Assembly: GCF_042885655.1 (NCBI RefSeq)
Contig: NZ_JBHVRO010000005.1
Span: 186,001-250,000, forward strand
Direction: 5' to 3'
Length of the DNA stretch: 64,000 nt
Source: Psychrobacillus sp042885655
GTDB lineage: Bacteria; Bacillota; Bacilli; Bacillales_A; Planococcaceae
Below are positions 1 through 7,212 of the stretch, one piece after another. Within the stretch, counting starts at the first letter, position 1. Each line of letters opens with the position of its first letter. The translations under genes and the position numbers were made by a program. The notes under the pieces were generated by a model. That model was given only the letters and a program-made list of their open reading frames with translations, made no database searches and was not told the DNA's origin.

Positions 1-1305
1 CTCTTTAAAGAAGTCCCTTAATAAAATAGGCACTTTCCCGTAAATAGTAGCAACGTAACCATTTCCAAATTCCTCATGAGGAATATTTACAATTTTTTTA
101 TTAGACTGATTTGCGGATATACGGAGTGCACGGTCAAATCCAGTTGTCTCGTCCTTATACTTATCAAATAAGTACATAGACGTTAGAAATACAGTTAAAC
201 TTTCATCCAACCAGGCGTCATTATAGGGATTATTGGACACCATATAATAAAACCATTGATGTGCAATTTCGTGAACAAGTGTATTTTCGTAATATTGAGG
301 GTTGCTGGGTACTTCGACAACGTTTGGATACTCCATTCCTCCACCTTCAGTATTAGCGATAATATCTAGCTCTTGAGTCGGATTGTCTCCTATATTTTCT
401 TCAAAATAAGCGAAGGCATCACTAGCATCCTTAAGAAATTGTTCAGCAATTGCGGGTTCTTTACTTGGAAAAAATAATCTTAAAGTAGTGTCATTGACTA
501 CCAATGTCTTACTTATCCAATCTTTTGGATCTAACAATGCCAAATAAAAATCTTTAATATTATCTCCTTCAATTTTCCCTACTGAAGTCGGCTTTACTTC
601 TCCCTCATTTCCTGAACTAGCAACAATAAATTCTTTTGGGAGATCATAACTCACTACATAACTTCCAAAGCCTGTGTCATACGATTCTCCTTTAGTGTAA
701 TAATCATATATATTCCATCCATTTTGGTAGTTGGCTAACATTGGATACCAATGGGCTAAGTAATAATTGTTATCCACTCTAGATAACCTAAAACCATTCT
801 CAGGAAGCTCTAATATATACTCTATTTTTACTTGTGTTGATTTGCCAGGCTTTAAGTAATCATCGAGTTTAATTAAAAGCTTATTTTTTGTTAACTCATA
901 TTGTACTTCCTTTCCTGATTTAGTAATTGAAGTGATCGAGACCTCTCCTGCATTTGGTAGAGTATATGGTTTATTTTCTTTCGTTAGTGCATTTGGTATA
1001 AAATCGAAACCAATATCATTCCAAGATTCTTTCGACTCATTCTTCACTTTAATTTCTGCACTAATATGAAACTTTTTATCATTATCTAGCTTAACATCAA
1101 TAACATAAGAACCTTTTGCACCTGGAAGAGTACTCTCTACCATTGAAAACTTGGAGGCTTTTATCTGTTCACTTTTTGTTTTCACTACTTCTGCCGTTCT
1201 CTTTTCTTCACTAGGAAGTGCGTATACCAACAAAATTAGAACTCCTACAAACAAAACTAACCCACCATAAATAAATGCCATTTTTAGTTGCTTTTTAATC
1301 TTCAT
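1..1305 (-). CDS. M1-family zinc metallopeptidase, membrane anchored (N-terminal 435 residues, continues past window edge)
   Basis: The reverse strand is open from an ATG at 1305, preceded by a GGGGGTG ribosome site, to the window edge. One hydrophobic stretch (about residues 10-30) follows a Lys-rich start, so the protein is probably anchored with its catalytic part outside. GGGMEYP stands where M1 peptidases have their GAMEN substrate loop. HEIAHQ (H345, H349) is followed 18 residues later by Glu in WLDES, the HExxH-x18-E zinc site. The family removes N-terminal residues from peptides. The substrate is unknown. The C-terminal part lies outside the window, so the gene itself need not be truncated. 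Confidence 0.9.
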   Translation of the reverse strand, partial: MKIKKQLKMAFIYGGLVLFVGVLILLVYALPSEEKRTAEVVKTKSEQIKASKFSMVESTLPGAKGSYVIDVKLDNDKKFHISAEIKVKNESKESWNDIGFDFIPNALTKENKPYTLPNAGEVSITSITKSGKEVQYELTKNKLLIKLDDYLKPGKSTQVKIEYILELPENGFRLSRVDNNYYLAHWYPMLANYQNGWNIYDYYTKGESYDTGFGSYVVSYDLPKEFIVASSGNEGEVKPTSVGKIEGDNIKDFYLALLDPKDWISKTLVVNDTTLRLFFPSKEPAIAEQFLKDASDAFAYFEENIGDNPTQELDIIANTEGGGMEYPNVVEVPSNPQYYENTLVHEIAHQWFYYMVSNNPYNDAWLDESLTVFLTSMYLFDKYKDETTGFDRALRISANQSNKKIVNIPHEEFGNGYVATIYGKVPILLRDFFKE

Positions 1306-1550
1306 GTAATTACACCCCCAAATCTAATTTTACATCCATTTTTGGAAATTTTTAATTCATTGTTACTTATATTCCACATATTCATGAAAATCCCTTTAAT
1401 GTTTCTGGTGTGAGAGGAATAGATAAAAAGACTGCTCCCGAAATATTTCATTTCAAGTATCAGAAATAGATGAGTTGAAAAAAAGGGGGTGATCATCCTT
1501 ATGGAGGACGTCCTCTTTTTAATTGCTCTCGCATGCAGTTATTTCTTCAC

Positions 1551-1583
1551 AAAAAAAGAGAATGATCTATGTAATCATCCTCT
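1551..1583 (-). terminator. rho-independent terminator of the dinB/P-loop gene pair
   Basis: Read on the minus strand, a 10-bp stem (AGAGGATGAT with ATCATTCTCT, one G-U pair, 7-nt loop) is followed by seven U. It overlaps the stop codon at 1575-1577. Confidence 0.85.
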
Positions 1584-2087
1584 TTCTATTTGCTGCAACC
1601 ACTCTTCTACTTCTCTTTCCGTTATTAATCGGTGTACTTTATGATTAAATTTATTAAACTTCATTAGAAATACTGGTTTCATTTGTTCTTCAAAGTATTT
1701 ATTCCATTTGAACATTCGAAGAAAAATAGTGAATGTCGGTTTATAATTTGCTTTTTCAACTTTAAAAATCTGGCGAATGTATCGTGTAATGATTCGCAGG
1801 TTTCTTCTTCTAACAGGAATATCTAGAAAGATAATTTGATCTGCTGCTTGCAATCCAGGATCTGTCCAATCTATATGAACTCCTTCAATTACCCAATCGT
1901 TCAGTGCGACTGCATCCTGTAGCAATTGATCGCGCACGTCGATTTCATTACGAATATCTTCTAGGGAATTTCGCTTCCACACGAAATTATCGGTTTCAAA
2001 GTGTGGTACTTGAAGCTTTCTAGCGACTTTTCTAGCAAGTGTTGTTTTACCACTTCCTACAGAACCTATAATATAAATTTTCATCAT
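1575..2087 (-). CDS. small P-loop kinase-like protein (FlaR/'DNA topology modulation' type)
   Basis: 170 residues. A Walker A loop GSVGSGKT lies at residues 8-15, followed by a HFETDNFVWKR stretch typical of the adenylate-kinase-like group often annotated as DNA topology modulation protein FlaR. A central IIFLDIP strand would be the Walker B position, and the C-terminal third is rich in basic residues. The reaction is not established for this family; nucleotide or small-molecule phosphorylation is the usual guess. Its ATG follows the stop of the upstream dinB-like gene directly, so the two are co-transcribed and probably translationally coupled. A terminator overlaps its 3' end. Confidence 0.75.
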   Translation of the reverse strand: MMKIYIIGSVGSGKTTLARKVARKLQVPHFETDNFVWKRNSLEDIRNEIDVRDQLLQDAVALNDWVIEGVHIDWTDPGLQAADQIIFLDIPVRRRNLRIITRYIRQIFKVEKANYKPTFTIFLRMFKWNKYFEEQMKPVFLMKFNKFNHKVHRLITEREVEEWLQQIERG

Positions 2088-2552
2088 TTACTCTTGAGTA
2101 GCACGATTTATTGCATGAATAATTCCAGCATGGATCCCTTCATGCCAAACCATAAATTGCACAATGGCTTCGACAGTATCCATTTGATGAATTTTCCCGA
2201 TTGCCATTGGTTCTTTTAATGGATTTTGCATATTATTTTCAAGTGCTTCCTTGATTCGTTCAGGCTGTTTTTCTAGCGCACTTATCAGCTCTTCTATTGT
2301 TGGGGGTTCTACTTCCCAGCTATCTGGATTTGTTCCAGGAACAAAAAGAGGTGCCCACTCCTGATGCACAATGTCATAAGAAGGAATTGCTCGCTTTGTA
2401 AGTGATTCCATTGTTGCAAACACATGCCCTATGTTCCACCGAATTGTATTATTGAACCCACTTGGCTTTATATCATAAGCGGCTTCATTGCTCTGTTTAA
2501 CTTTCCCTAATGTATAAATTCGTGCGAAGTTTAATTGATTTAAAGTTTCCAT
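2088..2552 (-). CDS. DinB-family protein
   Basis: Start placed at the ATG at 2552, because AAGGAG lies 8 nt upstream; a longer reading from 2582 would place that ribosome site inside the gene. This gives 154 residues. The DinB four-helix fold is indicated by an early His in NIGHV (H43) and HEGIH near the end (H137, H141), the usual metal triad of this superfamily. Family members include bacillithiol or mycothiol transferases and uncharacterised proteins; nothing here fixes the substrate. The gene sits between a kinase terminator with a 21-bp repeat array on its upstream side and the P-loop gene downstream. Confidence 0.8.
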   Translation of the reverse strand: METLNQLNFARIYTLGKVKQSNEAAYDIKPSGFNNTIRWNIGHVFATMESLTKRAIPSYDIVHQEWAPLFVPGTNPDSWEVEPPTIEELISALEKQPERIKEALENNMQNPLKEPMAIGKIHQMDTVEAIVQFMVWHEGIHAGIIHAINRATQE

Positions 2553-2578
2553 TATATACATCTCCTTTTTATGTTCTT

Positions 2579-2710
2579 CCAACTATTTTATTCTTTATTC
2601 CAACTATACCATGAAAAATTCCAACTAAATGCTCTAAAACTCCAACTAAAGCATTCATTTTTCCAACTAACCCTCTCAAAATTCCAACTAAACTCATTTT
2701 CTCCCAAATT
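2579..2710. repeat. 21-bp-period intergenic array, core CCAACTA (six exact-phase copies)
   Basis: CCAACTA begins at 2579, 2600, 2621, 2642, 2663 and 2684, every step exactly 21 bp. Most copies are preceded by TT. The 11-14 bases between copies differ freely. A decayed seventh copy (CCAAATT) lies at 2704. The array starts at the end of the histidine-kinase terminator and runs into the leader of the dinB-like gene. See the findings for the shared pattern. Confidence 0.9.
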
Positions 2711-2746
2711 AAAAGCGAGAAACCCTAGGACAGGTTTCCCGCTTTT
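2711..2746. terminator. terminator after the histidine kinase
   Basis: AAAAGCGAGAAACC pairs with GGTTTCCCGCTTTT across a short loop, with A/U runs on both sides, so it can work in both directions. It lies 1 bp after the kinase stop codon. Confidence 0.85.
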
Positions 2747-2747
2747 G

Positions 2748-4859
2748 TTACACTGTAGCTATCTTTACAGTTGCTTTAAATAAATCTCCGTCTACTTCCA
2801 TTCGTAGACTGCCTCCATGTAAATCCACAATGGATTGTACAATTGCGAGACCAAGACCAGATCCATCTGTATTGCGGGATGTGTCTGCTCGTTTGAATCG
2901 TTCTGTTAGTTCGTTGACATCATTGCCTAGTTCATACTTCGCTATATTTTTAATAACGAAAACAGCTTCCCCGTCCACTTGATCTAAATTGATATACACT
3001 CGAGTGTTTGGGAGTGCATATTTCAATGTGTTGATGATTAAGTTGTCTAGCACTCGCCACCACTTTTGTCCGTCTACATAAGACATAATTGGTTTTGTAC
3101 CGATTGTCACACGGTATTCAAGTCCTGATTTATCAATCTCCTCTTGGTGCTCTGCAATTGCTTGCTGTAGTAATTGCGTTAAATCCACTTTACGTTTATC
3201 CAGTTCCATATTGCCTGAAGCCATTTTGGAAACTTCAAATAAGTCTTCAATCAATGTTTTCAAACGCATTGACTTTTTATCTAAAATCGAAATGTAGGAT
3301 GCTCGCTCTTCATCCGTAATACTTGGATTTTTCAATAAATCGGTATACGTTATGATCGATGTTAGTGGTGTGCGTAAATCATGACTGACATTTGTGATTA
3401 GTTCAGTTTTCAATCTCTCACTTTTTGCTTGTTCGGTATGAGAAGATTTTATTCGGTCACGAAGCTTATTTAAACTTGCTGCATGATCTGCAATCGGTGA
3501 CTTTCCTTTTACGTCCACTTCATTTCCAATAAACCCTCTAGCCATTTCTTCCGTTTTTACGATGATTCGGTTTAGGTAGGACATTCTTGATAATAAAACA
3601 ATAAGCACTGGAATGCCTATTAATAAAGTTGCCGGAATCCAAACAAGTATAATTGCTGGTTGCAAAAATACGAGCATTGTTCCGAATCCCCAGAAGAACA
3701 CAACAATTAGCATGATTAACGTTTGAACACCGATGGAACGCTTTAAGAAAAATCCTTTCAGGGATTTTCCCCAGCTATATATCAAGCTCTGTTTCCAATT
3801 AATCTTTCCAAAACCAGATCGGAGCCATCTCCATTGATACAATGTGAAACCTGTAAAAAGAATTGCGAAAAGACTTGTGAAGATTGGAAGGTCCCATCCT
3901 TTATAGTAAAAAATATTCCCTATTAATTCTTTTGTAGCCGTAATAGCTACAAAAATACTTACGAAAAACAAAACTACACGAACATCTATCGGCAAGCTAC
4001 TATACTTTTGTTCCCAATCCTCCTGTTGAAATTTCTCGCTACTTTTTCTCCATAGTAAAACAAAAGCGATAGCAGCAAAAATACCAGCTATTAGTACTCC
4101 ATAAAAAATTCGTTGATTCGTTAAAAAATATTTGTATTGATAAGCCCTGTGTCCACTTAAAATACTATCGTTTGAAATTGCAACTGTTCCTTCAAAACGC
4201 GCCCATTGATTCCCCATTAGTTCTTGAACATCCCAAAAGTTATCAACATTTTCATACGTAATTCTTTCTTTTAAATAACCATATTTACTTGAGTACTCTT
4301 TATGAAATGCATTTTTTGAAGTTGTATCACCACTTGTATATCGCTCGCCTGTTTCCACATTTTTTAGGTCATAGTTAAAGTCATCATTGTCATTCAAGAA
4401 GTCATTTTTAGCTCTATCGATTGATTTATAATAAACGTCAACTTTAGCTTCCTTTTCTAATCGAATCTTTTTTTCTACATAACTATCATCATGAAAATTC
4501 TTCGTGATATCCTCTATTTTTTTATTACGCTCAGCAATCGATGCCTCATCGGTACTATTTTCATATTGTGATCTGATAGAATTTAATTGTTCATCCAAAT
4601 TTCCATATCGATTTCGATATTCCTCAATCTCATCAGCTGTCACTGTTATATTTTTCTTTACCGCCTCTTTATCTGGAACCGCTATAACTAGAAGAACTAT
4701 AGATCTTTCAAATTGGGATAACTCCGCTTGAAAATCGTTACTATTAAAGTAACTCGTACCTATAAAATTGCGGCTCTTATCTGTCAGAGTAAAAAGTGCA
4801 AACATCGTTATAACCGCTAATATGCTAAGTAAAACATTTTTACCTATAGATTGCTTCAT
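2748..4859 (-). CDS. membrane sensor histidine kinase with large extracytoplasmic domain
   Basis: 703 residues. TM1 is at about 9-26, then some 220 extracytoplasmic residues, rich in charge with likely coiled-coil (80-160). Six further hydrophobic segments follow between about 252 and 425, then a linker and a HisKA/HATPase_c core. SHDLRTP carries the phosphoacceptor H493; an N box (DNLIINTLKYA) and a GSGLGLAIV G box follow. It pairs with the OmpR-type regulator upstream. The start ATG overlaps the stop of a 55-codon ORF (ATGA), so its translation is probably coupled to that ORF. The signal sensed is unknown; the seven-helix architecture with a long ectodomain suggests an envelope or solute stimulus. 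Confidence 0.92.
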   Translation of the reverse strand: MKQSIGKNVLLSILAVITMFALFTLTDKSRNFIGTSYFNSNDFQAELSQFERSIVLLVIAVPDKEAVKKNITVTADEIEEYRNRYGNLDEQLNSIRSQYENSTDEASIAERNKKIEDITKNFHDDSYVEKKIRLEKEAKVDVYYKSIDRAKNDFLNDNDDFNYDLKNVETGERYTSGDTTSKNAFHKEYSSKYGYLKERITYENVDNFWDVQELMGNQWARFEGTVAISNDSILSGHRAYQYKYFLTNQRIFYGVLIAGIFAAIAFVLLWRKSSEKFQQEDWEQKYSSLPIDVRVVLFFVSIFVAITATKELIGNIFYYKGWDLPIFTSLFAILFTGFTLYQWRWLRSGFGKINWKQSLIYSWGKSLKGFFLKRSIGVQTLIMLIVVFFWGFGTMLVFLQPAIILVWIPATLLIGIPVLIVLLSRMSYLNRIIVKTEEMARGFIGNEVDVKGKSPIADHAASLNKLRDRIKSSHTEQAKSERLKTELITNVSHDLRTPLTSIITYTDLLKNPSITDEERASYISILDKKSMRLKTLIEDLFEVSKMASGNMELDKRKVDLTQLLQQAIAEHQEEIDKSGLEYRVTIGTKPIMSYVDGQKWWRVLDNLIINTLKYALPNTRVYINLDQVDGEAVFVIKNIAKYELGNDVNELTERFKRADTSRNTDGSGLGLAIVQSIVDLHGGSLRMEVDGDLFKATVKIATV

Positions 4860-5023
4860 CCTGCAACTCCCCCTTTCATATTTCGAATGATTTGAATAAA
4901 GTTTTGGCTAATTTCAACAACCGGTATCAAATTGACTATGCAATAAGACAAACAAATCACGCCACAAATAATTGCAAATAAAGACAAATAGACACTCCAC
5001 TTACTTGTCGATTTTATAGCCAA
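4856..5023 (-). CDS. predicted 55-residue single-TM protein between response regulator and kinase
   Basis: An open frame begins at TTG (5023), 7 nt after AAGGTGGTG, overlaps the last codons of the response regulator and ends in a TGA that overlaps the kinase ATG (ATGA). Residues about 10-33 (SVYLSLFAIICGVICLSYCI) form one hydrophobic helix, with a basic N-terminus and a C-terminal tail ending in KGGVAG. The gap between regulator and kinase is otherwise unexplained at 141 bp, and this frame fills all of it. No family is recognised. Position suggests a kinase partner or regulator. Support is the ribosome site, the coupled stop/start and the helix; TTG starts are common in this organism. Confidence 0.5.
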   Translation of the reverse strand: MAIKSTSKWSVYLSLFAIICGVICLSYCIVNLIPVVEISQNFIQIIRNMKGGVAG

Positions 5024-5693
5024 CGCCCCACACCACCTTCAAGTATCTTGGATTTTTCGGATCCGCTTCAATTTTTTCGCGTATTTTTCGAATATGGACT
5101 GCTACTATGTTTTCTGCGTTATAAGCGGGTTCATTCCAAACGCGCTCATATATTTCATTGATAGAAAAAACCCGTCCAGCATTATTCATAAGTAGTTCTG
5201 TAATTTTAAATTCAATTGGCGTCAGTTTAACACTTTCACCTTCAACCGTAAGTTCTTTAGCTTCTTGATTTAATGTCAGTCCGTCAACTTCTATAACAGG
5301 TTGCTGTCCTTGGTATGTCCCTAATTTCGTGTAGCGTCTAAGCTGTGATTTTACACGTGCTACCAGCTCCATTGGATGGAAAGGTTTCGTTACATAATCA
5401 TCTGCTCCAACGGATAATCCATGAATTTTATCCGAATCCTCCGCCTTTGCACTCAGCATAATAATAGGAATATTTTTTTGCTCTCTTATTTTAAATGTCG
5501 CCGCAATCCCGTCCATTTTCGGCATCATAATATCTAGAATAATGACGTGGACTTCATTTTCTTCTATTAATCGCAATGCTTCTAATCCGTCTGCAGCTTT
5601 TAGAACGTTATATCCTTCATTTTTCAAGTAAATTTCAATACCATCTCGAATATCTTGGTCATCGTCCGTTACTAATACCGTAAACTGTGTCAT
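5001..5693 (-). CDS. OmpR/PhoB-family response regulator
   Basis: 230 residues. The receiver domain (1-120) has the acidic pair D11/D12, phospho-acceptor D54 in LDIMMPK and the conserved Lys in the TKPFHP loop. The C-terminal winged helix (about 130-228) ends in the usual VVWGVGYK. It is the cognate regulator of the downstream histidine kinase. AAAGGAGG lies 8 nt before the ATG. Direct repeats of ATTTCTTA lie upstream and may be its own binding sites (autoregulation, inference). Confidence 0.95.
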   Translation of the reverse strand: MTQFTVLVTDDDQDIRDGIEIYLKNEGYNVLKAADGLEALRLIEENEVHVIILDIMMPKMDGIAATFKIREQKNIPIIMLSAKAEDSDKIHGLSVGADDYVTKPFHPMELVARVKSQLRRYTKLGTYQGQQPVIEVDGLTLNQEAKELTVEGESVKLTPIEFKITELLMNNAGRVFSINEIYERVWNEPAYNAENIVAVHIRKIREKIEADPKNPRYLKVVWGVGYKIDK

Positions 5694-5733
5694 ATTCTTA
5701 CCTCCTTTATCTGCTCGATGAGTGTTCCCTCAT

Positions 5734-5804
5734 ATTTCTTATGTTTCTTATTGTACCCCTCATTTCTTAACATTCCAGCAGGATAAATATGAAGAATTTC
5801 TTAA
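5734..5804 (-). promoter_or_regulatory. ATTTCTTAW repeat cluster upstream of the response regulator
   Basis: On the plus strand ATTTCTTAT (5734) and GTTTCTTAT (5743) are adjacent 9-bp direct repeats, with ATTTCTTAA at 5762 and again at 5796. A -10-like TACAAT (minus strand, 5755-5750) lies among them without a clear -35. This is the arrangement expected for a promoter activated by an OmpR-type regulator. The rest of 5805-6131 holds a GC-rich repeat fragment (5911-5977) and the BsuPI gene leader, with no further gene seen. Confidence 0.4.
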
Positions 5805-5910
5805 GAAAATCGTTTTTTCAATTTCATAATTAAAACTTAGATCATAAGAAACGAACAATATTAAAGTTAAATGTGAGAATTTATATAATATACTCTTCCA
5901 AAATTAGCAT

Positions 5911-5977
5911 GATTTCCGCTTTCCGCGGGGTGAGCGATGAGCCATCACCGTTGGAGTCGCCGCCTGTCGCTCCAAAC
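5911..5977 (+). repeat. GC-rich Bacillaceae-type intergenic repeat fragment
   Basis: The stretch contains GATTTCCGCTTTCCGCGGGG and GGAGTCGCCGCCTGTCGCTC. It is far richer in G+C than its AT-rich surroundings. From memory it resembles both ends of a widespread Bacillaceae intergenic repeat (ends CTTTCCGCGGG and GGAGTCGCCGCCTTTCGCTCC) joined with the middle missing. Only one copy is seen in this window. Confidence 0.55.
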
Positions 5978-6131
5978 AATAAAATAACTATTATTCGTGT
6001 TTTAATAATTTAATGCAATTTATGAGATTAACTCAAATAAATAGATAAGGGAGAGCAAGTCAAAAATAGCTACCTCTAGTGTAACTTTTTATCCAAATAA
6101 TGGTCTAATACTTAAACAGGAGGTGCAATAC

Positions 6132-6827
6132 ATGAGAAAAGCAAAAAGAGTTGCCTGGATTTTACTACTATGTACTCCGCTAATCGTGTTGGCAAGCTGT
6201 GGAACAACTAATGTTGGCACTACAACGGGGAGCGAAGGGAAAAATGAAAGTATAACAACTAGACTTGACCTAACAGCAGATGGAGAAGGATCTTTTATTA
6301 TAAAAAATGAATCAAAAAAGGAAACTATTCTGACCTCGTCGAGTGGACAGCAAATTGAGTTTCAACTATTGAATGAAGCGAAAGAAATAATGTACACATA
6401 TTCAGCAAACAAAATGTTTATGCAGGGTATAGTGGAGAAGAGTCTACAACCAGGGGAAGAGTGGATTATTCCGCTAAATCTCCAAACAGAACTTGCAGGG
6501 GTACCAGCTGGAACTTATAAATTGGTCGTTTGGTCAACGGCAAACGGACTTAATGACCTTAAAATTGAGACCACTTATAAATGGGCTGGGGCTACTACTG
6601 AAGCACCTAAAAAACTTGTTGTGGAAAATCAAGAAGTTATCTATATCGGACAACAAGATCTTCATTCCATCGAAGTAGAAAATCTTGAGGGCACAACAGA
6701 AGCAATCCGACTATCCGAAGTGGCAATCCCTTTCTTTGAAGGGTTAGAGAAAGGAAAACATATTATTGTAGAATATGTAGTAGAAAATGAACAAAAAGTT
6801 ATTCAATCTGCACGGATTGTGGAATAA
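6132..6827 (+). CDS. lipoprotein with BsuPI (proteinase-inhibitor-like) domain
   Basis: 231 residues from the ATG at 6132, 8 nt after AGGAGG; a GTG nine bases earlier lies inside the ribosome site. A signal peptide with lipobox LASC predicts lipid anchoring at about Cys23. Residues about 40-145 match the BsuPI Ig-like fold (LDLTADGEGSFIIKN, PGEEW, VPAGTYKLVVW). A second small domain follows. BsuPI was named for a B. subtilis intracellular proteinase inhibitor, but secreted lipoprotein versions are common and of unknown role. Monocistronic, with its own terminator. Confidence 0.8.
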   Translation: MRKAKRVAWILLLCTPLIVLASCGTTNVGTTTGSEGKNESITTRLDLTADGEGSFIIKNESKKETILTSSSGQQIEFQLLNEAKEIMYTYSANKMFMQGIVEKSLQPGEEWIIPLNLQTELAGVPAGTYKLVVWSTANGLNDLKIETTYKWAGATTEAPKKLVVENQEVIYIGQQDLHSIEVENLEGTTEAIRLSEVAIPFFEGLEKGKHIIVEYVVENEQKVIQSARIVE

Positions 6828-6851
6828 AATGCTACAAAAAAGAATCGCAAA

Positions 6852-6900
6852 GGGTATCAGGCTCCGAGTTTAAAAGGAATCTGATACCCATCTTTTTTTC
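6852..6900 (+). terminator. terminator after the BsuPI lipoprotein
   Basis: GGGTATCAG pairs with CTGATACCC across a 20-nt loop and is followed by TCTTTTTTTC. Confidence 0.85.
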
Positions 6901-7077
6901 TGAAACAAAATGCATGTTTATGTAACTAAGTAGTATTTGCACCTAAAACGGAAATCCGCGATATTACTTAATTCTTTAAAGTACTATGAACACTGGTTTC
7001 TCAGTACGGTAATCCATATGCTTTCTTATCTAAGCCCCATCCCTCCCTAGAAGGACAGGGCTTTCATCGAATCTGGT

Positions 7078-7200
7078 TTATTCCTCGTTCCTACCAATAC
7101 AACGCTCACATTCGTAAAGGGATGACTCTACTTGCTCATCAATAACACAACCGCATTCACGACAATGTTTCGTGTTTACTTCTTGAGTAGTTGTTTTCAT
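7078..7200 (-). CDS. YhfH-like small zinc-ribbon protein (40 residues)
   Basis: The 40-residue frame has a near-perfect ribosome site (AGGAGGTGATTTGC before the ATG) that begins at the stop codon of aceB, so it is the last gene of the aceA-aceB unit. CRECGC and CERC form two Cys knuckles (KHCRECG ... YECERCIG), the layout of the YhfH family of Bacillus. The family's function is unknown; a zinc-binding fold is likely. It is too short for standard gene calling. A weak GC-rich hairpin at 7032-7063 follows but lacks a U-tract. Confidence 0.7.
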   Translation of the reverse strand: MKTTTQEVNTKHCRECGCVIDEQVESSLYECERCIGRNEE

Positions 7201-7212
7201 GCAAATCACCTC

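Noticed and set aside
1302..1496. 64-codon minus-strand frame upstream of the M1 peptidase
   Set aside because: No ribosome site, ends at the peptidase start, and composition is not protein-like.
7032..7063. Terminator after the YhfH-like gene
   Set aside because: A six-plus-three-bp GC stem exists, but no U tract follows on either strand.
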